Shown here: one piece after another, positions 36,161 to 44,820 of the stretch
Numbering within the stretch: the first letter of the stretch is position 1
Layout of the letters: every line of letters begins with the position of its first letter
Source: Terriglobia bacterium
GTDB lineage: Bacteria > Acidobacteriota > Terriglobia > Terriglobales > Acidobacteriaceae
Assembly: GCA_020072645.1 (NCBI GenBank)
Contig: JAIQGK010000021.1
Coordinates: 22,292 to 86,291 of the forward strand
DNA: 64,000 nucleotides
Direction of reading: 5' to 3'
Translations under genes and position numbers: made by a program
Notes under the pieces: model-generated
Told to the model about the DNA's origin: nothing
What the model saw: only the letters and a program-made list of their open reading frames with translations
Databases searched by the model: none

Positions 36161-38011
36161 TCAAGACGATGCTCCTGTATCGCCCGCTGCCCCTGATGTC
36201 TTGGCTTGTCCCAAGTCATCCGCATGAGGCTTAGGAACAGTGCGAATTAGCCCCAACACAAGTAGGCTGTGAAAAACTCTGTCGGCAATTGCTCGGTTAA
36301 ACGTCGGCATCTCCAGAAGCCCATGAGCCAGGTCATTACGAATATTCAGACCGCGCCGATCAATGTAGAGCACCGTCAAATATCTCCACATGTTTTCCGT
36401 TAATGCCTCTCTGACACGCTCATCGTCCAGGACTTGATTCATGCTCTTTACGTCTGTAATGCCCGGATGTCTGGGCACGGCTTTTGTTGTCGGGATCTGC
36501 ATTAGGACAAGAAGATTTCTTAGCGCGTGTTCCACCTGGGGAACCAGTACGTGAATCGACTTGAGGTAATCGCCGCTCTCGTAGGCCAGCAAGCCTTCTG
36601 CCACGAACTCTCTTCTTGATTCGGGGAATACAGGCGATTTGGACAGCCATTGAATCATTTGTTGCGGTGTAGGCGCATATTTTTCTCTTACCGCGTCAAC
36701 GACCTTTGCCAGGAACGGAACATATGTGCTGATGGAGTTCCCAATTTCCATGTGCAGCCTTCCATCCGGGTCCTCTTCAAGTGAACCGACTTTTGCGGAT
36801 GGTCGACCGTCAGGTGACACCTTAACAACAGAGAAGAGCGACATCAAAGGCGCAATATCGCTTATCTCACGCAGGTTTTTACGTGTCTCGTCTGCGTTCG
36901 GGGTGAAATTAACAGCGATGCGGGTCAGAGCACCATCAAGATCGTCTGCAAGCATTTCATTGATGAAACCCTCAAGCTCTGCCTGACTAATAGAAAAAGT
37001 CGCAGTAAGTTCCTTGAGATCGTCACCGACATGTTTGCCCTTTTCCTCTGAAAGAATCCGCAGTCGTTCCGCGTCCTGTTTTAGACCTTCCTGCTCATAT
37101 CTTTCTATGACCGGCAGAAGCCAAGACTGGGCAAGCATTGGACTTCCGTCTTTGGATACCCTCTCAAACGCGGCGCCGTACTGCTTTACAACTCTCTCCA
37201 CATTTGCCTTATCGTTTAACCGACGATAATGCTGGGCGAGACGCTCTGCGGCAGCTTGAGCGCCAAAAGGGTCGAACTCTTCAGGCTTACCACTTCCAGA
37301 TGTGATATCCAGCATTCTTTCAAGATCAGCAATGAGGCGGTCTGCTTCGTCCGGCCTGAGCAAATCCCTTCTCGAATAAAGGCAGTCAAAGGGGAAAATC
37401 CAAACGCCTGTTTTCTTGGGGTTGACAACGAAGTCATAAAACACAAAAATTAGCGTAATTACTGCTTTGGCGCGTTTGTCGTCTTTCAAGGCAACAGCCA
37501 GATTGAACGCCCGTTCAAGCCAATGCACTGCGTACATCTCCATTGTGTACAGGCCGTTCTCGACAGCCTTCATGTACTGGTCGATTGCAAGCTGTGCAAA
37601 TCTATAATCAGGATTGCCTTTTGTAATAGCTTTGGTCAAGTCCCAAACCAAATCGGCATACCGAGCAGACATCATCGGATTCTTTACCGATGTCGCTCTC
37701 TCCTGCCAGTGCGTGACCGTATTCTCATTGAGCTGCGCGATATCGGGATTGCGCCCTTCGGTTCCGTCTGAAAGCGTGTAAATTGCCATCGGGCCAAAAT
37801 AGGTATTCCAGACGCTCGGCTCACCGCGCCGTGTCATAAAGCCAAAAGCCGATGACTCCGCAAGAAAGCAGTCCCATTCTTCATCGTCTGGGACATCGCC
37901 ATGCTGCTTTTTGGCGTTCCTGATAGCTTCAAACACTTCTAGCTCACCGTGAGGCTCTGTGCGGATTTCATAATTGCTCAAGGCTTCTTTTAGCCAATCA
38001 GGGATATTCAT
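36161..38011 (-). CDS. DUF4209 protein with C-terminal HEPN-like motif
   Basis: 616-aa soluble protein. The C-terminal region matches DUF4209: EHALRNLLVLMQIPTTK, then ITDVKSMNQVLDDERVREAL and LYIDRRGLNIRNDLAHGLLE. Within it RNDLAH (R558 to H563) is the R-N-x3-H motif of HEPN RNase domains. The N-terminal two thirds are helical and repeat-like, resembling the domain that usually precedes DUF4209, with no motif that I can name. Proteins of this type occur in defence or stress islands; an RNase or toxin role is inferred from the HEPN motif only. It is divergent from the AlbA_2 gene (87-bp gap). Base composition looks more AT-rich than its neighbours, and no dyad operator is present. Confidence 0.78.
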   Translation of the reverse strand: MNIPDWLKEALSNYEIRTEPHGELEVFEAIRNAKKQHGDVPDDEEWDCFLAESSAFGFMTRRGEPSVWNTYFGPMAIYTLSDGTEGRNPDIAQLNENTVTHWQERATSVKNPMMSARYADLVWDLTKAITKGNPDYRFAQLAIDQYMKAVENGLYTMEMYAVHWLERAFNLAVALKDDKRAKAVITLIFVFYDFVVNPKKTGVWIFPFDCLYSRRDLLRPDEADRLIADLERMLDITSGSGKPEEFDPFGAQAAAERLAQHYRRLNDKANVERVVKQYGAAFERVSKDGSPMLAQSWLLPVIERYEQEGLKQDAERLRILSEEKGKHVGDDLKELTATFSISQAELEGFINEMLADDLDGALTRIAVNFTPNADETRKNLREISDIAPLMSLFSVVKVSPDGRPSAKVGSLEEDPDGRLHMEIGNSISTYVPFLAKVVDAVREKYAPTPQQMIQWLSKSPVFPESRREFVAEGLLAYESGDYLKSIHVLVPQVEHALRNLLVLMQIPTTKAVPRHPGITDVKSMNQVLDDERVREALTENMWRYLTVLYIDRRGLNIRNDLAHGLLEMPTFNRAIADRVFHSLLVLGLIRTVPKPHADDLGQAKTSGAAGDTGASS

Positions 38012-38098
38012 AGTGAAATGCTAACAGCAATGAACCTGCCATGACAGGCAGGTCAGTGGTCAAAGAACAAGTACAATCAGACATTACTCACGCAGGAG

Positions 38099-39271
38099 AT
38101 GCCCTTGTTCAACATCCCGATAGAGCACATCACCATTCAGGACATCGCACAATTCCTTCAATCAGGCGCTAGAGAAGGAACCCTGCTGGATTTCAAGGAG
38201 CAGTTTCCAAGCAAATTGGAAAAAACCATTTCATCGATGGCGAATACCTTTGGCGGCATGATCTTGATCGGCGTAGAAGAGACCCCAACTGGCGGAGGGA
38301 TCTTGCCCGTTAAAGGTCTTCCGATGGGGCCGGGTTTGCGTGAGCGAGTCATCCAAATCGGAATCAATTCCATTTATCCACCGCTGATATCAGAAGTGAG
38401 CGTGGTGGAATTCAAGAGTGATCCAACTCTGGCCGCACCTGACAAAGCAGTGGTCGCTATTCGTGTTCATGAGAGTGAATACGGTCACGCGGTAGATCAG
38501 CGCACCACCGTGTACGTCCGCGCTGACAACGTGTCGGACTGGATGAAGAAGGCCACTGTTGAGGAGGTTGAATGGTTCCTTCAAAAACGACAAAAGAGCA
38601 TGATCGAAAAGCAGCGGATAATCGACCAAGCATTTCGCCATTCCCAATACTTCCTTGCGAAGGTCATTGGCCGGAACCATCGCCCTGAACCTGAGGGTCG
38701 ATTTGTGATATGGACCGTGCCTACATTTCCGCGTGGGCCAATAGCCACTCCAAGGCAGTTGTTCCAACTCACCGCCAAACAATTCCGGCCAATGCCTGCA
38801 ATTGGGCAGTTTCCATCTGGTAGTCCGCGCCCAGTTCGGGATGGCGTGAGTTGGGCACGCGATGAATCAGCGGACTACTATTACACGGAGTTTCACCAGC
38901 AAGGGCTGATCTACTCCGAGATCGAGTTTTGGTGGGACAAACAGATTCACGACAAAGTATTCCTTCCAGAGGCAGCGGCTAAATTACTGTTGGCTGCGGT
39001 GGAGTATGCGAGAGACCTTTACAGGAAATGCGGCTATTTCGGCCTTTTTGATGTTGGAATGCGCATCTGTGGCGTATCGGATCGTGTTCTTCGCAATGCC
39101 ATCATAAATACTGTCCGCGTTATCGATAATGAGGTGGAAGTGAATACCAGGGCCAGTGCAGCCGAAGATGAGAGAGAATTGCTCCCGAAATGCAAGGGAA
39201 TGATTCAAGAGATTTACTGGGCGTTCGGCCGGGACGCAAAGGATGACCGTTTGGAAGCTGATTTCAGATGA
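38099..39271 (+). CDS. Schlafen AlbA_2-domain protein
   Basis: 390-aa protein with an N-terminal AlbA_2 (AAA_4, Schlafen-type) domain at about residues 15-135: GAREGTLLDFKEQFPSKL followed by ISSMANTFGGMILIGVEETP and later VYVRADNVSDWMKKATVEEV. This fold binds nucleic acid or nucleotides and in Schlafen proteins can be an RNase. The rest (about 150-390) has no recognised domain; it contains FHQQGLIYSEIEFWW and a helical C-terminus. ATG 38099 directly abuts AGGAG, so the in-frame TTG at 38105, 6 bp beyond it, is a serious alternative start. It probably forms a functional unit with the divergent DUF4209 gene. Confidence 0.75.
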   Translation: MPLFNIPIEHITIQDIAQFLQSGAREGTLLDFKEQFPSKLEKTISSMANTFGGMILIGVEETPTGGGILPVKGLPMGPGLRERVIQIGINSIYPPLISEVSVVEFKSDPTLAAPDKAVVAIRVHESEYGHAVDQRTTVYVRADNVSDWMKKATVEEVEWFLQKRQKSMIEKQRIIDQAFRHSQYFLAKVIGRNHRPEPEGRFVIWTVPTFPRGPIATPRQLFQLTAKQFRPMPAIGQFPSGSPRPVRDGVSWARDESADYYYTEFHQQGLIYSEIEFWWDKQIHDKVFLPEAAAKLLLAAVEYARDLYRKCGYFGLFDVGMRICGVSDRVLRNAIINTVRVIDNEVEVNTRASAAEDERELLPKCKGMIQEIYWAFGRDAKDDRLEADFR

Positions 39272-39474
39272 AGGTGACCGTTAGTCAAGGATGGGCGGCC
39301 AACATACCAAGCACCCCGCCCGGCTAGGGTGGGGTGGCCAATCCTTCCTGCTATCTTAATCCACAATTCCGTGGGTGCGCCATCCTTCGCCCCTTTTGTG
39401 ATGGGTGGGGTAAGAAACACGCGGAGAGCCTCTTCCCCCTCCGCGCCTTCATTGCGGCGTCCGCCCCATTCAAA
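39272..39474. other. Intergenic spacer with dispersed GGGTGGGG-type repeats
   Basis: 203 bp between convergent genes. It contains two related patches (about 39285-39345 and 39370-39412) built from GGGTGGGGTGGCC- and GGGTGCGCCATCCTTCG-like sequence. Such patches are often found between acidobacterial genes. No coding potential was seen. Confidence 0.4.
39413..39444 (-). terminator. Possible terminator of the RND operon
   Basis: On the minus strand GCGGAG (39444-39439) and CTCCGC (39426-39421) form a 6-bp stem followed by GTGTTTCTT. The stem is short, so confidence is low. Confidence 0.35.
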
Positions 39475-40140
39475 TTAAAAGCTGTACCCCATCGTGAGCA
39501 CCACCGTTGGACTGGCCTCGCCCAAATCGAAAACGTCGGTTGCGAATTGCATTTTCTTATGGGTGAACTCCGCCAGCAGACCGCGCTGAACGGACAGTGG
39601 CGTCTGGTACGCATGCGTTCGCTGCACCACGTAGCCGCCTTTAAACCACTTCACCGGCGAATACGTCAGTTGTGTCCACGTATAGAAAAAATTTCCCGCT
39701 TTGGTGGCCGCATCAAAAACGTATTCGTTCGTGCTGTACAGCTCAACTTTGTTGCGAGTGACCGTAAACTGCAGCCCGGGCGCGACGCCATTCACGTCGC
39801 CAAATATCCCGCCGATCATCGGCGTGGCTTCCAGCACCACCTTTTTTCCCACGCTCAAGTTGTAGCCGACCCACAGCGACCCCGTCCGCGGGCTTTCGTA
39901 GTTGTAACGCGCTTCCGCGTGCAGTTTGCCGCGGTCCCCCATGAATGTGGGTTGAACATACGATTGCCCATCGGGCACGATGTAGCCGCTCACGCTCAAG
40001 TTGAATTCCCATGGATTCGCCGGTGCCGTCGCGCTCGATGGCTCCTGGCTCGGCGGCGTTTGGCCAGTCGCTTGGCCGCGCGCCTGACTGGCGCAAAGAA
40101 TTGCGACGAGGAATGTTGCGAGATGTCGTGCGGTCATCAT
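39475..40140 (-). CDS. Small outer-membrane beta-barrel protein
   Basis: 221-aa exported protein. The signal peptide LATFLVAILCASQARGQ is followed by a short Pro/Ser-rich linker and then alternating beta strands to a terminal aromatic (LTMGYSF), the C-terminal signature of barrels inserted by BAM. Length suggests about eight strands. The ATG at 40140 overlaps the upstream stop as ATGA, indicating translational coupling; the frame is open further upstream but only into the VIT-like gene. Last gene of the six-gene minus-strand operon. Function unknown. Confidence 0.7.
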   Translation of the reverse strand: MMTARHLATFLVAILCASQARGQATGQTPPSQEPSSATAPANPWEFNLSVSGYIVPDGQSYVQPTFMGDRGKLHAEARYNYESPRTGSLWVGYNLSVGKKVVLEATPMIGGIFGDVNGVAPGLQFTVTRNKVELYSTNEYVFDAATKAGNFFYTWTQLTYSPVKWFKGGYVVQRTHAYQTPLSVQRGLLAEFTHKKMQFATDVFDLGEASPTVVLTMGYSF

Positions 40141-40802
40141 CCCCCAAGCCCAATCGCGATTCCGACCATGGCAATCCCGATCAACACCATGAACAGCCCC
40201 ATCTTCCATGGCTTGTATCCGGTGTAACGCCCCAGCCGATGACCAGCCAGAAACAGCATCGCAATGGCCACTCCATTCGAGATGCGTAGCGCCAGCCTTG
40301 CATCTTTGATTACCGTGAATGGGACCACCACGGGAAGCGTCGAGACGAACACCAGCAGAAACACGCCCAGTGCCCCAAGCCAATCTTTCTTCTTGAAGCC
40401 GGAGTGTGCCGGCGGCTCCGGCAGTTGTTTCAATCTCTGCCGTATCACCTCTAAATCCGTGTCGGGAAGGTGAGCCGCCAGCAGCGGCGGCAGCCTGCCG
40501 GCAATGATTCGTCTGGCCGCCTGCGGGTCCTCCGCATGGCGCACCCTTCGCACCATGAGCACGTCATGCCCTCGCTCGCTGAAGCATGCCATCAGATACA
40601 TGGCTGCATCGATCACGCCCCAGGCCAGGTTGCACCCCAGCGCAGCCATGAGTAGCGTGTGAACATCGGTGCTCGTGCCCCGCGCCACGGGCAGGGAACC
40701 CGTCACGGTGAGCACCATAATCAATCCGAACAATACTTCTGAAGCTCTCTCCGCTGGGTCAAGCACGCGCTTGGAAATTGCCGGCGCGTTCATGGCGATC
40801 AC
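40137..40802 (-). CDS. VIT1/CCC1-like membrane protein
   Basis: 221-aa inner-membrane protein resembling the VIT1/CCC1 (iron/manganese transporter) family. The N-terminal helix EVLFGLIMVLTVTGSL and the ALGCNLAWGVIDAAMYLM helix are characteristic. A cytoplasmic, charged loop lies at about residues 80-140, and three helices follow, ending GLFMVLIGIAMVGIAIGLGG. Whether metal ligands in the loop are kept cannot be judged by eye, so transport of iron or manganese is tentative. The start is GTG 40802, overlapping the mscS-like stop (GTGA), or ATG 40793. The stop overlaps the start of the next gene. Confidence 0.72.
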   Translation of the reverse strand: MIAMNAPAISKRVLDPAERASEVLFGLIMVLTVTGSLPVARGTSTDVHTLLMAALGCNLAWGVIDAAMYLMACFSERGHDVLMVRRVRHAEDPQAARRIIAGRLPPLLAAHLPDTDLEVIRQRLKQLPEPPAHSGFKKKDWLGALGVFLLVFVSTLPVVVPFTVIKDARLALRISNGVAIAMLFLAGHRLGRYTGYKPWKMGLFMVLIGIAMVGIAIGLGG

Positions 40803-43384
40803 CGGCCGCCGCTGGCTTTTCGAGCGAGTTCGCGGTCCGATACTGCGGTTATGCCGTCTTTACCAGAACTCTCCACTTGCAGGGCGCTCTCAATGCTGCG
40901 AACGTGCAGGTCTCTTTGTGGAAATGGGATTTCAATCCCGGCTTGGCGCAATGCCCGGAAAACCGCCAGTCCGATCTCGCTTTTCAACTCGAACCATATT
41001 GATTGAGCGGCCCAGAACCTGAGCTCAAGATTGAGCGCGCTCTCTCCAAATCCCAGGAAGAATGCTTCTGGTTTTGGGTCCCTCAGGATGCGAGGATTCG
41101 CATGCGCCACCTCAATCAGCAGCTTCCGCGCCAATTCCGGGTTCGTGCCGTAAGCTACTCCCACGGGTATCTCAACGCGGCGGCGCGCTGAAGTCAACGT
41201 CCAGTTAATCACCTGGTTGGAGAGCAGATTGCTGTTTGGAACAATGACCTCGGCATATTGAAAAGTCAGAATCGTGCTGGATCGGGCCCCGATCCGCTTC
41301 ACCGTACCAACCACGCCGGAAACCTCTACGGTGTCACCGATCCGGAATGGACGCTCGAAAAGAATGATGAGACCGGAAGCAAAATTATTCACGATGTTTT
41401 GCAGCCCGAATCCCACGCCCAGTCCCACCGCGCCGGTAATCATGGTGAATTTGTTCAGCTCCACTCCCGCATTGGCCATTGCGCCAAAGAAGATGCCAAC
41501 CAGCAGGACATAGTATGTAACTCGGGAGATGGCATAGCCCAAACCGCCACGCAATGACAGCTTGGGAAGCAGGATCTCCTCCAGCACAAACTTCGCAATA
41601 TTGGCGATAACATAGCCGAGCAGCAGGAAGAAAACTAAACTCAGTGTGCCACCCAGCGTGATGTGGACCTTTCCAAAGCCGATAGGATACTCGAGGAAGC
41701 TGTTGAGGGCCTGCATCACTGCATCGTGCGCTGCGAAGAGGTACAGATCAATATTCAGCCACAGCAGAGCGGCACAACCGACGATCAGCCGCCGTCCCCA
41801 GCGCTCAATCCCGTCAGAAGGCTTTTCCGGCAACGATAGAAACCATTGGCTGTTGAGAACAATCGCCAATGCCAGCTCCAGGACCCTTACGATGGTATAG
41901 ATCAAAGCAAATATGAAGCCGGCAAACAGTGTTGCTACTCCCAGAAGCTGTGAGAGTGAAACAAATCCCAGAATGTTGAAGCAGAGTGAAACCGCCAGCA
42001 AAAGCAGGCCAACCCGGATTCCAATGATGAGCAATTTACGTGGCCACCCTGAACCGGGCGGTGTCGCCAGACGGGAGGGACGGGTCACCCAAGCGAACGT
42101 CAGCAGGGCAAGAAAAAGGATCATCGCAAAAAGCTCGCGCTTAAAGGTCCCTCCAAACTGCAGGACCAGGTGAGTCCATTGGAGAACATAAAAAACGCAG
42201 AGCGTATACATAACCTTCCGCATCGGGGGCTCAATGAGCGCGGGAAGGAGTCGCAGAATCGGAACAATGTAAGCCAGGCAGACGACGAGTGAGACACCGG
42301 TGGGAGCCGTGGCGGTGATCCCGACCGTTGTAAGAGACGAGAACAATAACGCGACGGAATAGGGGCGTGCGAATACCTCTGATGCGGCCTCACTCTCCGT
42401 CAGCTTGCCTGGGCCCGTCACATAACGCTTGAAGCGGAAGGCCACCAGCAATGCAAAAACGTACATAGCCGCCGTCCCCAGGAGATTGCCCCAGTTCGCG
42501 CGCACAAAATTCGGTGCTCCCGTGAACCCGCGCCCGGCGGAGAGGTAGAGCATCGTACTGAACGACTGGTCTGAAAGCCGCAGTTCCCGGGCTGCCCACA
42601 AAGGAAAGCTGTCCCTTTCGAATAACCGCTCGCGCAACCGTTCGTGCGCCTCGCTTAGTTTCACCAGCATGCTGGAGACTTCACGGTCCTGTTCAGAAAT
42701 ACGGTTCTGCAAAGTCAGGATGAGGTTCAGTTGCTCCTGGGCGTCTGAGCGTACCTTTTGTATCGCAGCCACCTCCCGCTTCACCCGTTCCGCTACCACT
42801 TCAAGCCCGGGCTTCTGATGGACCTGCTCAGATGTGGCTTGCCACTGCGCCAGCTTGGCATCAAGCAATCGCACCTGTTCCTCGATATCGGCGGCGCGCG
42901 CGGTCAACACTTTGCGCTGACTGCCATATTGGTCTGAGAGAGCGCGCCAGTAGTGGTCTTCATCCTGGAGCTGCATCATGTTGGGCATGCCGTCCAGGAG
43001 ATCTTCCGTCTGGCGCGCCCGCTGGCGGACCTCTTCAGCGTGTGCTTTCCCTTCAGGATCGGAAACCCGCACTTCCAGAACAGGTACAAGCTTTTTTGAA
43101 ACCTCGCGAAGCCGCCCATCCATTTCTTCTGCCTGGTTCGCAATCTCCGGCAGAGGGATCGCCTGAACGGGTGTTGGAGATGGAGTTGGAGTGGCTGCTG
43201 CCTGCGCGGCGGGCGTAGGTGCGATCGGCGGCTTCAGGAGCGCCGGTATCTGGGCGTGCAACGGAAAAACCGCAAAGCAGAGGAACAGAATTCCAGCGAT
43301 AAGCTGGCAGATGGCGACTCTGTGTCGGTTCGCCGATCGCTGGGATCTGATGTAACTCGCGCGTTTGGATGGTCCGTTGCGCAT
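40799..43384 (-). CDS. Large MscS-family mechanosensitive channel
   Basis: 861-aa protein. A signal peptide or first TM (about 22-44) is followed by a Pro/Ala-rich linker, a periplasmic coiled-coil region (about 75-250), about eight additional helices (about 290-560) and the MscS core. The pore-lining helix is GAVGLGVGFGLQNIVNNFAS (about 650-670) and the beta domain begins FERPFRIGDTVEVSGVVGTV. This is the MscK/MscM-like long type, rather than the 286-aa MscS. It opens on membrane tension to release solutes in hypo-osmotic shock. It lies 36 bp after the outer-membrane factor gene, and its stop overlaps the VIT-like start. Confidence 0.9.
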   Translation of the reverse strand: MRNGPSKRASYIRSQRSANRHRVAICQLIAGILFLCFAVFPLHAQIPALLKPPIAPTPAAQAAATPTPSPTPVQAIPLPEIANQAEEMDGRLREVSKKLVPVLEVRVSDPEGKAHAEEVRQRARQTEDLLDGMPNMMQLQDEDHYWRALSDQYGSQRKVLTARAADIEEQVRLLDAKLAQWQATSEQVHQKPGLEVVAERVKREVAAIQKVRSDAQEQLNLILTLQNRISEQDREVSSMLVKLSEAHERLRERLFERDSFPLWAARELRLSDQSFSTMLYLSAGRGFTGAPNFVRANWGNLLGTAAMYVFALLVAFRFKRYVTGPGKLTESEAASEVFARPYSVALLFSSLTTVGITATAPTGVSLVVCLAYIVPILRLLPALIEPPMRKVMYTLCVFYVLQWTHLVLQFGGTFKRELFAMILFLALLTFAWVTRPSRLATPPGSGWPRKLLIIGIRVGLLLLAVSLCFNILGFVSLSQLLGVATLFAGFIFALIYTIVRVLELALAIVLNSQWFLSLPEKPSDGIERWGRRLIVGCAALLWLNIDLYLFAAHDAVMQALNSFLEYPIGFGKVHITLGGTLSLVFFLLLGYVIANIAKFVLEEILLPKLSLRGGLGYAISRVTYYVLLVGIFFGAMANAGVELNKFTMITGAVGLGVGFGLQNIVNNFASGLIILFERPFRIGDTVEVSGVVGTVKRIGARSSTILTFQYAEVIVPNSNLLSNQVINWTLTSARRRVEIPVGVAYGTNPELARKLLIEVAHANPRILRDPKPEAFFLGFGESALNLELRFWAAQSIWFELKSEIGLAVFRALRQAGIEIPFPQRDLHVRSIESALQVESSGKDGITAVSDRELARKASGGR

Positions 43385-43420
43385 ATTTGCAAACGGGCGC
43401 AGATCAAGGGCCGAAGGTGA

Positions 43421-44812
43421 CTACTGCTCCCATCCTCCTCCCAGCGCGTTATAAACCTGCACCAGCGCAAGCCGCTCGTTAAGGTCTGCTTGCGCCAGGC
43501 TCAGCCGGGCAGAGAAGTAACGCGTGTCACTATCCAGCACCTCAAGATAACTTGCCGCGCCACCGCGATAGCGCACATCGGAGAGCCGGGTGGCGTCCTC
43601 GGCAGCCTTCGTCAGCAGCTCCTGTTGCTGCCGAAATTCCTGGTTCTTTATGTAGGCAATCAGCGAGTCAGAGATATCGCGAAAAGCCTGCTGGATGGTC
43701 TGTTTATAGAACAGCTCTGCTTCGTGCTGTTGTGCCTTGGAGAGCCTTACGCCGGAACGAATCTTGCCACCGGTAAAGATGGGTTGTGCAAGCTGCGCGC
43801 CGGCGCTCCAAAATCCTGCGGGCCCGGAGAAAAGGCTAGTCAGGGCCGAGCTCTGGAATCCGCCCACGCCGGTGAGAGCAATTTGCGGAAAATAAGCCGC
43901 TTTGGCCACGCCAATGCGCGCATTCGCTGCGACCAGAAGTTGCTCGGCTGATTGAATGTCAGGTCTCCGCTCCAGCAGCGCTGAAGGCAAACCCGCAGGA
44001 ACAGTCGCCGGAATTGCGTTTTCAATGAGAGGCTTGCCTCGAACGATAGGGCCGGGATTTTTGCCGATCAAGACGCTGATGAAATTTTCCTGCTGCTCGA
44101 TCCGCCGCTCAAGATCGGGAATGTTAGCGGCAGCGCCATAAACCAACTGCTCAGACTGGCGAACGTCGATCATCGACGTGACGCCGCCCTGGGCGCGGAC
44201 TTTCACTAGTCGCAGCGATTCTTCGCGCGTGGAGAGCGTCTGTTTTGAAATCTCCAACTCCAAGTCGAGTTCGCGAAGTTGAAAATAAGCGGTAGCTACG
44301 TTGCTGACCAGACTTGTCATCACGGCGCGCTGTCCCCATTCGGTGGCGAGCAGGTTTGCGCGAGCCGCTTCCGTGGCACGCCGGAACTTGCCCCAGAAGT
44401 CTATCTCCCAGAATAACGAGAGGTTCACCGCCATAGCGCCGGTATTTGTCTCCGGTCCCGCCGCAGTATTGGGAATGCGTTGATTCAAGCCGGAAGCGCC
44501 TGCATCCACGGTGGGGAACTGGTCGGCGCGCGTAATGCCGAGCACTGCCTGCGCCTGCAACACACGAGCCGCGGCAATCTTCACGTCGTAATTTTCCGCC
44601 AACGCCGTGCGGATCAACTGTTGCAACTCCGGGTCCTGGTAAACCGTCCACCACTTTTCATCGCCTAGTGACGCGGCGTTCTGCGTTGCCGCTTGGTCAG
44701 CAGCGCGGTATACCGTAGGAGCATCGATTTTAGGCCGCTTGTAGTTAGGGCCTAGTTTGCAACCTGCCAGGAATATAACTGCGATCGTAACCAAACAATA
44801 AATGCGCTTCAT
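43421..44812 (-). CDS. RND efflux outer-membrane factor (OprM/NodT family)
   Basis: 463-aa outer-membrane lipoprotein channel. The signal peptide ends in lipobox FLAGC (Cys near residue 18), followed by KLGPNYKRP, the standard NodT-family N-terminus. Two OEP repeats cover about 60-260 and 280-460; conserved text includes WWTVYQDPELQQLIRTAL, ALLERRPDIQSAEQLLVAANARIG (in part) and SYLEVLDSDTRYFSARLSLAQ. It forms the TolC-like trimer of the tripartite pump. It is separated by 8 bp from the RND permease gene and by 36 bp from the MscS-like gene. Confidence 0.95.
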   Translation of the reverse strand: MKRIYCLVTIAVIFLAGCKLGPNYKRPKIDAPTVYRAADQAATQNAASLGDEKWWTVYQDPELQQLIRTALAENYDVKIAAARVLQAQAVLGITRADQFPTVDAGASGLNQRIPNTAAGPETNTGAMAVNLSLFWEIDFWGKFRRATEAARANLLATEWGQRAVMTSLVSNVATAYFQLRELDLELEISKQTLSTREESLRLVKVRAQGGVTSMIDVRQSEQLVYGAAANIPDLERRIEQQENFISVLIGKNPGPIVRGKPLIENAIPATVPAGLPSALLERRPDIQSAEQLLVAANARIGVAKAAYFPQIALTGVGGFQSSALTSLFSGPAGFWSAGAQLAQPIFTGGKIRSGVRLSKAQQHEAELFYKQTIQQAFRDISDSLIAYIKNQEFRQQQELLTKAAEDATRLSDVRYRGGAASYLEVLDSDTRYFSARLSLAQADLNERLALVQVYNALGGGWEQ

Positions 44813-44820
44813 AAACGTCC

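Noticed and set aside
36161..39271. Attachment-site repeats bounding the DUF4209/AlbA_2 pair
   Set aside because: Short repeats occur on the left side only; no matching copy was found on the right, and no integrase or tRNA gene is present.
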